Positions 45,401-59,141 of a stretch of DNA of 64,000 nt are shown piece after piece (position 1 is the first letter of the stretch; every line of letters starts with the position of its first letter). The notes below the pieces were generated by a model that saw only the letters and a list, made by a program, of their open reading frames with translations, did no database searches and was not told the DNA's origin. Source of the stretch: Sipunculus nudus (Eukaryota > Annelida > Sipuncula > Golfingiida > Sipunculidae); assembly GCA_026874595.1 (NCBI GenBank), contig JAPPUL010000022.1, forward strand, positions 1 to 64,000. The letters run 5' to 3'. The position numbers and the translations under genes were made by a program.

Positions 45401-48400
45401 CTCCAAAACTATAAACCTAATTTACATAAACTATAGCTTATTATCTTTCTCTGAGGTTTCTCCATCACATGATTAAGTCAACTGGTCTCAATCTTTGGTC
45501 AGTTTATCAGTATGTTTGTCTGTTTGTCAGTTGTCCTCAATTTCACCTGCTTCCTGGTTCTTGCGTCTCACATGTAGTATTCTACTGGCCACAATTTTGC
45601 AAGAATCGCTTTGTAACTTACACTTGTCATATTTCGTAATGATATCTGGAAGCCCTATGTTTATTATTCAAATAAGTCAAAGGTCAAGGTGATGGAAACA
45701 TATCAACATTTTTTTTCTTCAGAACTTTGTTAATATTGATCCTATCTTTACAAACTAGGGATTATTTTCTTTCACTTTGACATTGATCGTTTATCTTACT
45801 AACTTAACCTCATTTCCGGCAAGCGCGTGACCTCTGGTCATCTAGTTTGTCTGTTTGTCTGTCTGTCTGTGTACTCTCTACAGGCCACAATTTTGCAGCA
45901 ATTGTCTTTAAACTTATACAGCTGGTAGACAAGAAAAAGTCCTCGGGGCCTATTGTTTTTGGGCAATACAGGTCAAAGGTCAAGGTCAAGGTCATCAAAA
46001 CTTCTCAAAACGGTTTTTTCTTCATATCTTTGTCACTATTAGTCGTATCTTCTTCAAACATAGCTCATTTTAAACATCATTCCAAGGCCAGTCATCTGGT
46101 GTGTAGCTCTTTCAAATTTGCCGTAACCATGGTTACGAATTTTTGGGAAAAAGTCATGATATTCGAAAATAAGGGGCCTTATTTTTCTAACTTTGGCAGT
46201 TTTACAGCTAGAGAGGTCTAGTTTTTGCATCAGGTAGCATTTAACAAGTACTGCAAGATTTTATTAAGGTCTCGCGATATCTCGTATAATATCTCGTCAA
46301 ACGAGATATTTCGAGATTTCAGTAATCTTGCCCTGGAGGTCACAGTTTTGCAGGAATCTTTTTGAAACTGACATATCGTGAGTCCTACACTATTATCTTG
46401 AAACCATTTTTTCCATTTTTTGAATGCAGCCGCTAGGTGGCGCTGTATGCAAACCTCCCCAACATATCTTTTTTTGGCCATATCTCCAAAACTGTGAGCC
46501 TCAATTACATAAACTATAGCTTATTTTCTTCCTCTGAGTCTTTTCTAAATCCTGGTGGAGTCATTTTGACTCAATCTTGAGTCACTTTGTCAGTGTGTCC
46601 GTCTGTTTCTCAGTTTTCATCAAATTCGCCTGCTTACCGGTTTTGGCGTCTGACATATAGCATTCTACAGGTCACAGTTTTGTAAGAATCCTTTTAAAAC
46701 TATTACATCTTATGTCTTACACCAATATCTCGAAACTAATTTTTCATTTTCCAGAATTGGTCGCTAGGGGGCGGTGCACTCAAACTTGCACAACATATCA
46801 TTTTTTGGCCATATCTCCAAAACTATAAACCTCATTTACATAAACTATAGCTTATTTTCTTCCTCTGGGTCTTTCCAAAAACCTGGTGTATTCATTTGGT
46901 CTCAATCTTGGGTCACTTTGTCTGTGTGTCCGTCTGTTTCTCAGTTGTCCTCAAATCCGCTTGCTTGCGTCTCACATATAGCATTCTACAGGCCACAGTT
47001 TTGAAAGAATCCTTTTAAAACTATTACATCTTATGTCTTACACTAATATCTCGAAACGGATTTTTCATTTTCCAGAATTGGTTGCTAGGGGGCGGTGCAC
47101 TCAAACTTGCACAACATATCATTTTTTGGCCATATCTCCAAAACTATAAACCTAATTTACATAAACTATAGCTTATATCTTTCTCTGAGGTTTCTTCATA
47201 ACATGATTAAGTCATCTGTTCACAATCTTGGGTCAGTTTGTCAGTATGTTGTCTGTTTGTCAGTTGTCCTCAATTTCGCCTGCTTCCTGGTTCTTGCGTC
47301 TCACATGTAGCATTCTACTGGCCACAGTTTTGCAGGAATCGTTTTGTAAATTACACTTGTCATATATCGTGATGATATCTGGAAGTCCTATGTTTATTAT
47401 TCAAATAAGTCAAAGGTCAAGGTCAAAGTGATCAAAATATATCAAAATCTTATTTTCTTTAGAACTTTATTAATATTGGTTCTTTCTTCACAAACTATGG
47501 ATTATTTTCTTTCACTTTGACACTGCTCGTTCATCTGACTAACTTAACCTCATTTCCGGCAAGCGCGTGACCTCTGGTCATCTAGTTTGTTTGTCTGTCT
47601 GTCTGTCTGTCTGTGTACTCTCTACAGGCCACAATTTTCCAGCAATTGCTTTCAAACTTATACAGCTGGTAGACAAGCAAAAGTCCTGGAGGCCTATTGT
47701 TTTTGGGCATTATAGGTCAAATGTCAAGGTCAAGGTCATCAAAGGTATACAAAACGGTTTTTTGTTCATATCTGTGTTAATATTGGTCGTATCTACTTCA
47801 ACAGTAGCTCATTTTAATCGTCATTCCAAGGCCTGTTTTCTGGTGTGCAGCTGACTCAATTTGCGGTAACCATGGTAACGCATTTTTGGGGAAAAGTGCT
47901 GATATTTTTCTAAATTTGTCAGTTTTAAAGCTACAGAGGTCTAGTTTTTTGCTTCAGGTTGCATTCACCTAGTACTACAAGATTCTATTAAGAGTCTCGC
48001 AATATCTCGTATAATATCTCGTCAAACGAGATATTTCGAGATTTCAGTAATCTTACCCTGGAGGCCACAGTTTTGCAGGAATCTTTTTGAAACTGGCATA
48101 TCTTAAGTCCTACACTATTATCTCGAAATCAATTTTTCATTTTTTTAATTCGGCCGCTAGGGGGCGCTGGGTGCAAACCTCTCCAACATATCATGTTTTG
48201 GCAATATCTCCAAAATTATAAGCCTCAATTACAAAAACTATAGTTTATTTTTTTCCTCTAAGTCTTCTTCATGAACTCGTTTAGTCATCTGGTCTCAATC
48301 TTGTGTCACTTTGTCTGTGTGTCTGTTTCTCAGTTGTCCTCAAATCCGCTTGCTTGCCGGTTCTTGCGTCTCACATATAGCATTCTACAGGCCACAGTTT

Positions 48401-50379
48401 TGAAAGAATCTTTTTAAAACTATTACATCTTATGTCTTACACTAATATCTCGAAACGGATTTTTCATTTTCCAGAATTGGCCGCTAGGGGGCGGTGCACT
48501 CAAACTTCCACAACATATTATTTTTTGGCCATATCTCCAAAACTATTAACCTTAATCACATAAACTATAGCTTATTATCTTCCTCTGAGGTTTCTCCATC
48601 ACATGATTAAGTCAACTGGTCTCAATCTTGGGTCAATTTGTCAGTATGTTTGTCTGTTTTTCAGTTGTCCTCAATTTCGCCTGCTTCCTGGTTCTTGCGT
48701 CTCACATGTAGCATTCTACTGGCCACAGTTTTCCAGGAATCGTTTTGTAAATTACACTTGTCATATATCGTGATGATATCTGGAAGTCCTATGTTTATTA
48801 TTCAAATAAGTCAGAGGTCAAGGTCAAGGTGATCAAAATATATCAAAATCTTATTTACTTTAGAACTTTGTTAATATTGGTTCTTTCTTCACAAACTATG
48901 GATTATTTTCTTTCACTTTGACACTGCTCGTTCATCTGACAAATTTTACATCATTTCCGGCAAGCGCGTGACCTCAGGTCATCTAGTCTGTCTGTCTGTC
49001 TGTCTGTGTACTCTCTACAGGCCACAATTTTCCAGCAATTGCTTTCAAACTTATACAGCTGGTAGACAAGCAAAAGTCCTGGAGGCCTATTGTTTTTGGG
49101 CATTATAGGTCAAATGTCAAGGTCAAGGTCATCAAAAGTATACAAAACGGTTTTTTGTTCATATCTGTGTTAATATTGGTCGTATCTACTTCAACAGTAG
49201 CTCATTTTTATCGTCATTCCAAGGCCTGTTTTCTGGTATGTAGCTGACTCAATTTGCGGTAACCATGGTAACGCATTTTTGGGGAAAAGTGCTGATATTT
49301 TTCTAAATTTGTCAGTTTTAAAGCTACAGAGGTCTAGTTTTTTGCTTCAGGTAGCATTCACCTAGTACTACAAGATTCTATTAAGAGTCTCGCAATATCT
49401 CGTATAATATCTCGTCAAACGAGATATTTCGAGATTTCAGTAATCTTGCCCTGGAGGCCACAGTTTTGCAGGAATCTTTTTGAAACTGGCATATCTTAAG
49501 TCCTACACTATTATCTCGAAATCAATTTTTCATTTTTTTAATTCGGCCGCTAGGGGGCGCTGGGTGCAAACCTCTCCAACATATCATGTTTTGGCAATAT
49601 CTCCAAAATTATAAGCCTCAATTACAAAAACTATAGTGTATTTTTTTCCTCTAAGTCTTCTTCATGAACTCGTTTAGTCATCTGGTCTCAATCTTGTGTC
49701 ACTTTGTCTGTGTGTCCGTCTGTTTCTCAGTTGTCCTCAAATCCGCTTGCTTGCCGGTTCTTGCGTCTCACATATAGCATTCTACAGGACACAGTTTTGA
49801 AAGAATCTTTTTAAAACTATTACATCTTCTGTCTTACACTAATATCTCGAAACTGATTTTTTATTTTCCAGAATTGGCCGCTAGGGGGCGGTGCACTCAA
49901 ACTTGCACAACATATCATTTTTTGGCCATATCTCCAAAACTATTAACCTCATTTACATAAACTATAGCTTATTATCTTCCTCTTAGGTTTCTTCATAACA
50001 TGATTAAGTCATCTGTTCTCAATCTTGGGTCAGTATGTTTGTCTGTTTGTCAGTTGTCCTCAATTTCGCCTGCTTCCTGGTTCTTGCGTCTATCATGTAG
50101 CATTCTACTGGCCACAGTTTTGCAGGAATCGTTTTGTAAATTACACTTGTCATATATCGTGATGATATGTGGAAGTCCTATGTTTATTATTCAAATAAGT
50201 CAAAGGTCAAGGTCAAGGTGATCAAAATATATCAAAATCTTATTTTCTTTAGAACTTTGTTAATATTGGTTCTTTCCTCACAAACTATGGATTATTTTCT
50301 TTCACTTTGACACTGCTCGTTCATCTGACTAATTTTACATCATTTCCGGCAAGCGCGTGACCTCAGGTCATCTAGTTTG

Positions 50380-50591
50380 TTGCTTGCCGGAAATCTTCGA
50401 TTTCTGCAAGCAGGTTGGTCAGTCGCGGATGTCTGTTTGTCTGTTTGTTGCTTGCCGGAAATCTTCGATTTCTGCAAGCAGGTTGGTCAGTCGCGGATGT
50501 CTGTTTGTCTGTTTGTTTGTTGCTTGCCGGAAATCTTCGATTTCTGCAAGCAGGTTGGTCAGTCGCGGATGTCTGTTTGTCTGTTTGTTTG
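50380..50591 (+). repeat. Hairpin cassette triplet (copy 5)
   Basis: Unchanged at three cassettes. Confidence 0.92.
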
Positions 50592-52617
50592 TTTGTCTGT
50601 CTGTCTGTGTACTCTCTACAGGCCACAATTTTCCAGCAATTGCTTTCAAACTTATACAGCTGGTAGACAAGCAAAAGTCCTGGAGGCCTATTGTTTTTGG
50701 GCATTATAGGTCAAATGTCAAGGTCAAGGTCATCAAAAGTATACAAAACGGTTTTTTGTTCATATCTGTGTTAATATTGGTCGTATCTACTTCAACAGTA
50801 GCTCATTTTAATCGTCATTCCAAGGCCTGTTTTCTGATGTGTAGCTGACTCAATTTGCGGTAACCATGGTTACGCAATTTTTTGGGAGGAATCATGGAAT
50901 TTCATGATATTTTTCAAATTTGCATCAATCGTACTGATTCTGAGATATTTTATGTAACACAAGAATATCTCGAAATTGTTTTTTCAGATTTTGGAAATGG
51001 CCGCCAGGGGGCGTTGCAGATGAAAAAACATGCAAATTTGTTTTGGTGCTATACCTCCAGAACTTTTAAACATTGGGCCATTTCCATCACAGCACCTTCA
51101 ACTGGGGTCCATGGGCTTATTTTTGCGCATAGGTGTCAAAGTGCGCTATTGCCAGATTTCTCTATTTTTGGGGTAAAACTTTTGAATTTTGAAAATATGC
51201 AGTTTTCAGCTTCTAACTCTGTCAGTTTTTATGCTGGAGAGGTCAATTTTTTTGCATCTTGTAGCCCTTGGTGAGTTCTCGGTGATCCAATCAAAATTCT
51301 TGCAAAATCTCGCACCGTTTCTCGTCAAACGAGAGTCTTCGAGATTTCATTAAATATGACCTACAGGTTGCATTTTTTTAACAATGGCTTTGAAATTGAT
51401 ATATTTTGTGTTATTTATAAATATCTCGAAATCAGTTTTTCATTTTTTGGAAATAGCCACCAGGGGGCGTGGCACCTGAAACACTGTAACATATCATTTT
51501 TCTGCAATATCTAAAATAATTTTAAACATGGCACAATTTTTATCGTTGTATCTTAAACTAGGAACATTGGCTTATTCCTCCGCACATGTAGCTTTGTGCT
51601 GCCGTTACCATGGTTACCAAATTTTGGGGTTAAACTTGACAATCTGTAAATAATAAGTTTTTTGCTTCTATCTCGGTTGATATTTATACTACAAGGGTCT
51701 AGTTTTCTGCATGAGGTAGCATTCCCTTGCCTCTAATGCAGTTAATTGCAAGTCTCGTAGAATCTCGCTCTGTTTTCCGTCAAACGAGAAATTACGAGAT
51801 TTCACAGAAATGCTTATAATTCGGTCACCTTTTCGGCTAAAGAGGAGCAGTTTTCAGCATTTTGTTGCATTTTGGAAGCTTAACATGATAATAACTTACA
51901 TCTCGCCACATCTCGTATCATCTCCCGCCAAACGAGAATATTCGAGAATTCGAACAAATGTGCATATCTCTGTCATTTTAATGCCAGAGATTTTTTTTTC
52001 TATTGTTCAAGATTCACTTGACTAGTTTGAAGTGACAAAATTGAATATCTCGTCATATCTCGCACCATTTCTTGTCAAACGAGAACATGGGACCATTCAA
52101 AGATACGCCTATAATTCTGTTATTTAAATGCTGAAGACCTTTAGTTTTCAGCATTCGATAGCGTCTAACACTCTCGGTCACATCTCGATAATATTGTAAG
52201 TTTCGTCAAATCTGGGATCGTTTTTTCTTCAAATAAAAAAGTGCATGCTATTGCCGTGACCATAAGTGGCGGCAGTATGTGATAGTAAATGTCGGCAGGG
52301 GCATTACCCTTGACAGTTGGAGCCATGTTCTATGGGTGTGCGATGGCCCATGAAGAAGAATTCTATTGTGCTGTTATCGTCTTCCTTTGATCGTTGCTTC
52401 GTAAGCTTCACAGACCAGCGCCAACCACCTGGTTGCCATGTGTCCTCAATGTAAACAACATTTGCTGTTTTCCTTTACCTGAGATATGTATGGTAGCCTG
52501 TTCACTTGTCCTTAGATTGTTTATTGTTGGTGTATTGAAGTAAAATAAAATGCCATGTTTTCCTGCATATTGATTGTAAATTGAATAAAATCATACAAGA
52601 ACCAACCAATGTTCTAT

Positions 52618-54112
52618 GACCACTATTTCAGATTTGAGATCAGAACAATTGATTTCTGCATAAACCACTATGACCAGATTTGAAAAACTTTAAAGTGGTC
52701 TATATTTTTTTCTGAAGAAGTTGAGCTATATGCTTGGAGATGCCAGCCAGTGGGTGTGAATGGATTGCAATGAAACCCAAACCAGGTGTGTGTGAAGAGT
52801 CTGGTGGAGATGAAGGGGGCCAAAACCTATTTGACTGTGTATAAGCATAAACTGGCCTGAAATCAGGTTTCTGGGGGCTTGAAATTTTTGTTTGTAGGAG
52901 CAGGGTAATATTATCTTGTTTCCCTGTATATACACCCTAAACTGGGCCTAATGACACCAAAACCAGGTTTGTGGGACCATCAGTACAGATTTGAGGTAAA
53001 AATATGGATTTTCTCTGTATATCACTATGTTCACTGTGTCCAGATTTGGAAATTCAAACTGGTCCTAATTTTTTTTCTGAGGGAGTTGAGCCAAATGCTT
53101 TGAGATACCAGCCAGTGGGTGTAAATGGATTGCAATGATACCCAAACCAGGTGTGTGTGTTGAGTTTTGTGGAGATGAGGGGGGCCAGAACCTATTTGAC
53201 TGTGTATAAGCATAAACTGGCCTGAAATCAGGTTTCTGGGGGCATGAAATTTTTGTTTGTGGGAACTGGGTAATATTATCTTGTTTCCCTGTATATACAC
53301 CCTAAACTTGGCCTAATGACACCAAAACCAGGTTTGTGGGACCATCAGTACAGATTTGAGGTAAAAAAATGGATTTTCTCTGTATATCACTATGTTCACT
53401 GTGTCCAGATTTGGAAATTCAAACTGGTCCTAATTTTTTTTCTGAGGGAGTTGAGACAAATGCTTTGAGATACCAGCCAGTGGGTGTAAATGGATTGCAA
53501 TGATACCCAAACCAGGTGTGTCTGTTGAGTTTTGTGGAGATGAGGGGGGCAAGAACCTATTTGACTGTGTATAAGCATAAACTGGCCTGAAATCAGGTTT
53601 CTGGGGGCTTGAAATTTTTGTTTGTGTCAGCAGGGTAATATTATCTTATTTCCCTGTATATACACCCTGAATTGGGCCTAATGACACCTAAACCATGTTT
53701 GTGGGACCATCATTACAGATTTGAGGTAAAAAAATGGATTTTCCCTGTATATCACTATGTCCACTGTGTCCAGATTTGGAAATTCAAACTGGCCCTAATT
53801 TTTTTTCTGAGGGATTTGAACCAAATGCTTTGAGATTCCAGCCAGTGGGTGTAAGTGGATTGCAATGATAGCCAAACCAGGTGTGTGTGATGAGTCTGGT
53901 GGAGATGAGGTGGTCCAAAACACTATTTGCCTGTGTATAATAAGCCATATTACTGTCCTCAGCTGAAATCAGCTTTCTGGGGGCTTGAAATGTTTGCTGG
54001 TGGGAACAAGGTAATATTATCTGGTTATCATGGATATACACCCTAAAATGGCCCTGAGGACACCAAAAACATGCATGTTGGACCATGAGTACAGATTTGA
54101 GGTAACAAATTG
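52618..54112 (+). repeat. Block III minisatellite (copy 5)
   Basis: Full-length array, so the deletion of the preceding unit has not spread to this one. Confidence 0.92.
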
Positions 54113-54280
54113 TCTGTCTATAAATTAAAAAAAAATCAAATATCAAACTGTTATAAACATGTATCAATCTATTTAATAAAATCTCTTTTCATCCAATGAA
54201 TTGCATCTTATTTCTTTATAAATAAACCATGATATTCAACTTCATCCAGCAATAAAAAATGAAAATAAAATGAATAAAAG

Positions 54281-54301
54281 TTTTTTTTTTTTGGGGGGGG
54301 G
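54281..54301 (+). repeat. T12G9 homopolymer tract (copy 5)
   Basis: The shortest G run and the only one with twelve T. The net change of -3 equals the length difference of this unit from 11,855. Confidence 0.9.
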
Positions 54302-57300
54302 TGGTGGTTGTGTTTTGTCAGTAAAATCCAGGCTTCTCTTTGGATCCCGGCGGTGGGCGAGGGTACAATGGACACCAAACAACATTTGAATGAACATTTT
54401 TTCTGCTGTTATTGGATGAGCAAGTCTCTGTGAATTTTAAAAAAATATTTATTCTGGTATTCAAGATGACAGTGAAAATGACCACAGGCGCTTGAATCTC
54501 TATTTGTGTTGATCTTGGTTTAAATAGTGTTCAATTTACCTTAACAACAATCCCCTACCGTTTAATGAGCTTTAAACCATGTTATATCGTTTGCCGGTAC
54601 TTGTTTATATAATAGATACACAAGGCCGGCATCAAAGTCTGCGGACGGGTAGGCGATAATACAAAAAATCAATTGAAATTCCCAAATATTTCAAAGATTT
54701 TCGAGGGAAGAAACTTACAGTGGTTAAATGGCCAGTTTTTCTTTCTATAAAAGCATCAACAATTCCAATACACACAGTGTACCACATGTAATGAGCTCTT
54801 ATTTGTAACTAGTCTGTATCCATTAAGCAGCTGTTACCCCAAACAAGGAAATCCCAATGTATCTTGGTCAGCAGTAAGGATTCCCCCTGGAACCTAACAC
54901 CTGATTGGTTGATAATGATGGAAATAGTAATCTGGGATAAATCTGTCTGTTCGTCGCTTAATGGATACAGACTCGTCATTGACTACCGATCTTACATAAG
55001 ACGAAAACGCTTAACACTATATATTGTTTCAACAGTTTACTGTGCAAACCGTAACAAAAGCATGCAGGATATCAAATTTACAAAAAGTTCTTAAGGAAAT
55101 ATGATACAAAACATAAATTGTACCTTTGCTCACATTTAATGATATCATCATGATGAATTCTCCGCAAATTCTCCAGCTGTCCGCGTTATAGATATATATG
55201 TATTTATTAATGACAAAAATTGACATACAATTTTATGGAATAATTGCTGTTTTCTGGACCGTCCCAGCCCACAGGTAGGATAATATGGATTCCCGACAAT
55301 ATTCTAATGACCGTTCCCTGAGCTGGAACGGGCTAAGAAGGTCCCGGTCATTTTTTTTAATTGCCAATTCCCAGGTTTTTCGGACTAAAAAATGGCCCTA
55401 CCCTTCATTCAATCTCCAGCCTCTTCTGGCGTTCCGGGTATAAAAAAGAGCCCGTCCCATGCCTATTTAAGCTAGGACTGCAAACTCTGGGGTCAAAACA
55501 ATTCAACTACGGCTTGGGATTACCACCTTTCCTCTTAAATTTCCATCGCGCCCGTGTCAAGTGTACCGTTTTATTCACAAACGTGCGGCAGGCGCCAAAA
55601 AATTTGACAGCACCCCTTTCGGATGCCAGAATATATCTTTATATATAAAGTCCTAACCCATCACGGAACTAGGGCCTCACAATTTTTTATCTCATTACTT
55701 ACCACTTCAGACTACTTAAAAAATCCCTGCTTTCCTTTTTAAACCAAAGATTCCAATTTTTAAAATATATTAAATTTCACATTACAGATAACCTACACCA
55801 AGGGGACATTACAGTTAATCCGTGATGGGCAGGACTTCTTGGAATTTTATAATTCCCGGACGCAGGCTGACCGACTGCCTTTTTTCTTCAAGGACAGCCC
55901 TAATTTAAGCCATCATCAGACTTGAAGATGTCCTCAGGCCGACCTATTTGTCCAGGAATGAAAGGTCACGTCTCTGTTACCTAGAGGTCGGGTCTCTGTC
56001 TGACACGAACGCGGCTTCGCTTGCGTTTCGGCATTCTGGACGTTCAACTCTTCAAGTTTCATTTTCATCGCTTTTTCTTATTTCCAGCACTCAAGAATAG
56101 AAGAAGTATTCAGTTGGACTTGTATTATTTTTTTTATTTCTGTCAAAAATGGATTGTCCTGTATAGGATAGCTACTAATAATAACACCAATAATGTCTCT
56201 CCATCTGTCTGCCTATCTGTCTGTCTAGCTGTCTGTATCATTTCCATTTCCGGCAAGCGCGTGACCTCTGGTCATCTTGTTTGTTTGTCTGTCTGTCTGT
56301 CTGTGTACTCTCTACAGGCCACAATTTTGCGACAATTGTCTTTAAACTTATACAGCTGGTAGACAAGCAAAAGTCCTCGGGGCCTATTGTTTTTGGGCAA
56401 TACAGGTCAAAGGTCAAGGTCAAGGTCATGAAAAGTATACAAAACGGTTTTTTCTTCATATCTTTGTTACTATTGGTCATATCTACTTCAAACATAGCTC
56501 ATTTTAATCGTCATTCCAAGGCCTTACTTCAAGTGTGTAGAAGCTTCAAATTGGCCGTAACCATGGTTACGAATTTGGGGAAAAAGTCATGATATTCGAA
56601 AATCTGGGGTCTTATTTTTCTAACTTTGTCATTTTTAAAGCTAGAGAGGTCTAGTTTTTTGCATCAAGTAGCATTTAATAAGTACTGCACGATTTTATTA
56701 AAATTCTTGCGATATCTCGTATAATATCTCGTCAAACGAGATATTTCGAGATTTCAGTAATCGTGCCCTGGAGGTCACAGTTTTGCAGGAATCTTTTTGA
56801 AACTGACATATCGTAAGTCCTACACTATTATCTCGAAATTGTTTTTCCATTTTTGGAATGCAGCTGCTAGGTGGCGCTGTATACAAATATCCCCAACATA
56901 TCATGTTTTGGCCATATCTCCAAAACTGTGAGCCTCAATTACATAAACTATAGCTTATTTTCATCCTCTGAGTCTTTTCTAAATCCTGGTGTAGTCATTT
57001 CGACTCAATCTTAAGTCACTTTGTCAGTGTGTCCGTCTGTTTCTCAGTTGTCCTCAAATTCGCTTGCTTGCTTGCCGGTTCTTGCGTCTTACATATAGCA
57101 TTCTACATGTCCCAGTTTTCAAAGAATCCTTTTAAAACTGTTACATTTTATGTCTTACACTAATATCTCGAAACTAATTTTTCATTTTCCAGATATGGCC
57201 GCTAGGGGGCGGTGCACTCAAACTTCCACAACATATCATTTTTTGCCCATATCTCCAAAACTATAAACCTAATTTACATAAACTATAGCTTATTATCTTT

Positions 57301-59141
57301 CTCTGAGGTTTCTCCATCACATGATTAAGTCAACTGGTCTCAATCTTTGGTCAGTTTATCAGTATGTTTGTCTGTTTGTCAGTTGTCCTCAATTTCACCT
57401 GCTTCCTGGTTCTTGCGTCTCACATGTAGTATTCTACTGGCCACAATTTTGCAAGAATCGCTTTGTAACTTACACTTGTCATATTTCGTAATGATATCTG
57501 GAAGCCCTATGTTTATTATTCAAATAAGTCAAAGGTCAAGGTGATGGAAACATATCAACATTTTTTTTCTTCAGAACTTTGTTAATATTGATCCTATCTT
57601 TACAAACTAGGGATTATTTTCTTTCACTTTGACATTGATCGTTTATCTTACTAACTTAACCTCATTTCCGGCAAGCGCGTGACCTCTGGTCATCTAGTTT
57701 GTCTGTTTGTCTGTCTGTCTGTGTACTCTCTACAGGCCACAATTTTGCAGCAATTGTCTTTAAACTTATACAGCTGGTAGACAAGAAAAAGTCCTCGGGG
57801 CCTATTGTTTTTGGGCAATACAGGTCAAAGGTCAAGGTCAAGGTCATCAAAACTTCTCAAAACGGTTTTTTCTTCATATCTTTGTCACTATTAGTCGTAT
57901 CTTCTTCAAACATAGCTCATTTTAAACATCATTCCAAGGCCAGTCATCTGGTGTGTAGCTCTTTCAAATTTGCCGTAACCATGGTTACGAATTTTTGGGA
58001 AAAAGTCATGATATTCGAAAATAAGGGGCCTTATTTTTCTAACTTTGGCAGTTTTACAGCTAGAGAGGTCTAGTTTTTGCATCAGGTAGCATTTAACAAG
58101 TACTGCAAGATTTTATTAAGGTCTCGCGATATCTCGTATAATATCTCGTCAAACGAGATATTTCGAGATTTCAGTAATCTTGCCCTGGAGGTCACAGTTT
58201 TGCAGGAATCTTTTTGAAACTGACATATCGTGAGTCCTACACTATTATCTTGAAACCATTTTTTCCATTTTTTGAATGCAGCCGCTAGGTGGCGCTGTAT
58301 GCAAACCTCCCCAACATATCTTTTTTTGGCCATATCTCCAAAACTGTGAGCCTCAATTACATAAACTATAGCTTATTTTCTTCCTCTGAGTCTTTTCTAA
58401 ATCCTGGTGGAGTCATTTTGACTCAATCTTGAGTCACTTTGTCAGTGTGTCCGTCTGTTTCTCAGTTTTCATCAAATTCGCCTGCTTACCGGTTTTGGCG
58501 TCTGACATATAGCATTCTACAGGTCACAGTTTTGTAAGAATCCTTTTAAAACTATTACATCTTATGTCTTACACCAATATCTCGAAACTAATTTTTCATT
58601 TTCCAGAATTGGTCGCTAGGGGGCGGTGCACTCAAACTTGCACAACATATCATTTTTTGGCCATATCTCCAAAACTATAAACCTCATTTACATAAACTAT
58701 AGCTTATTTTCTTCCTCTGGGTCTTTCCAAAAACCTGGTGTATTCATTTGGTCTCAATCTTGGGTCACTTTGTCTGTGTGTCCGTCTGTTTCTCAGTTGT
58801 CCTCAAATCCGCTTGCTTGCGTCTCACATATAGCATTCTACAGGCCACAGTTTTGAAAGAATCCTTTTAAAACTATTACATCTTATGTCTTACACTAATA
58901 TCTCGAAACGGATTTTTCATTTTCCAGAATTGGTTGCTAGGGGGCGGTGCACTCAAACTTGCACAACATATCATTTTTTGGCCATATCTCCAAAACTATA
59001 AACCTAATTTACATAAACTATAGCTTATATCTTTCTCTGAGGTTTCTTCATAACATGATTAAGTCATCTGTTCACAATCTTGGGTCAGTTTGTCAGTATG
59101 TTGTCTGTTTGTCAGTTGTCCTCAATTTCGCCTGCTTCCTG

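Larger units (their letters stand above)
35590..47289 (+). repeat. Macrosatellite unit, copy 4 (154-bp deletion)
   Basis: Complete but shortened unit of 11,700 bp. Three indels account for the length: one extra T in the run at 39743-39749 (7 T, against 6 elsewhere), a 154-bp deletion at the junction 40920/40921, and a G run of 11. Base length 11,855 + 1 - 154 - 2 = 11,700, which equals the observed length, so no other net length change exists. Confidence 0.97.
47290..59141 (+). repeat. Macrosatellite unit, copy 5
   Basis: Complete unit of 11,852 bp. The length is explained by T12G9 in place of T11G13. It carries T at 51065 where copies 1-4 have A, a variant shared only with the following copy. 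Confidence 0.97.
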
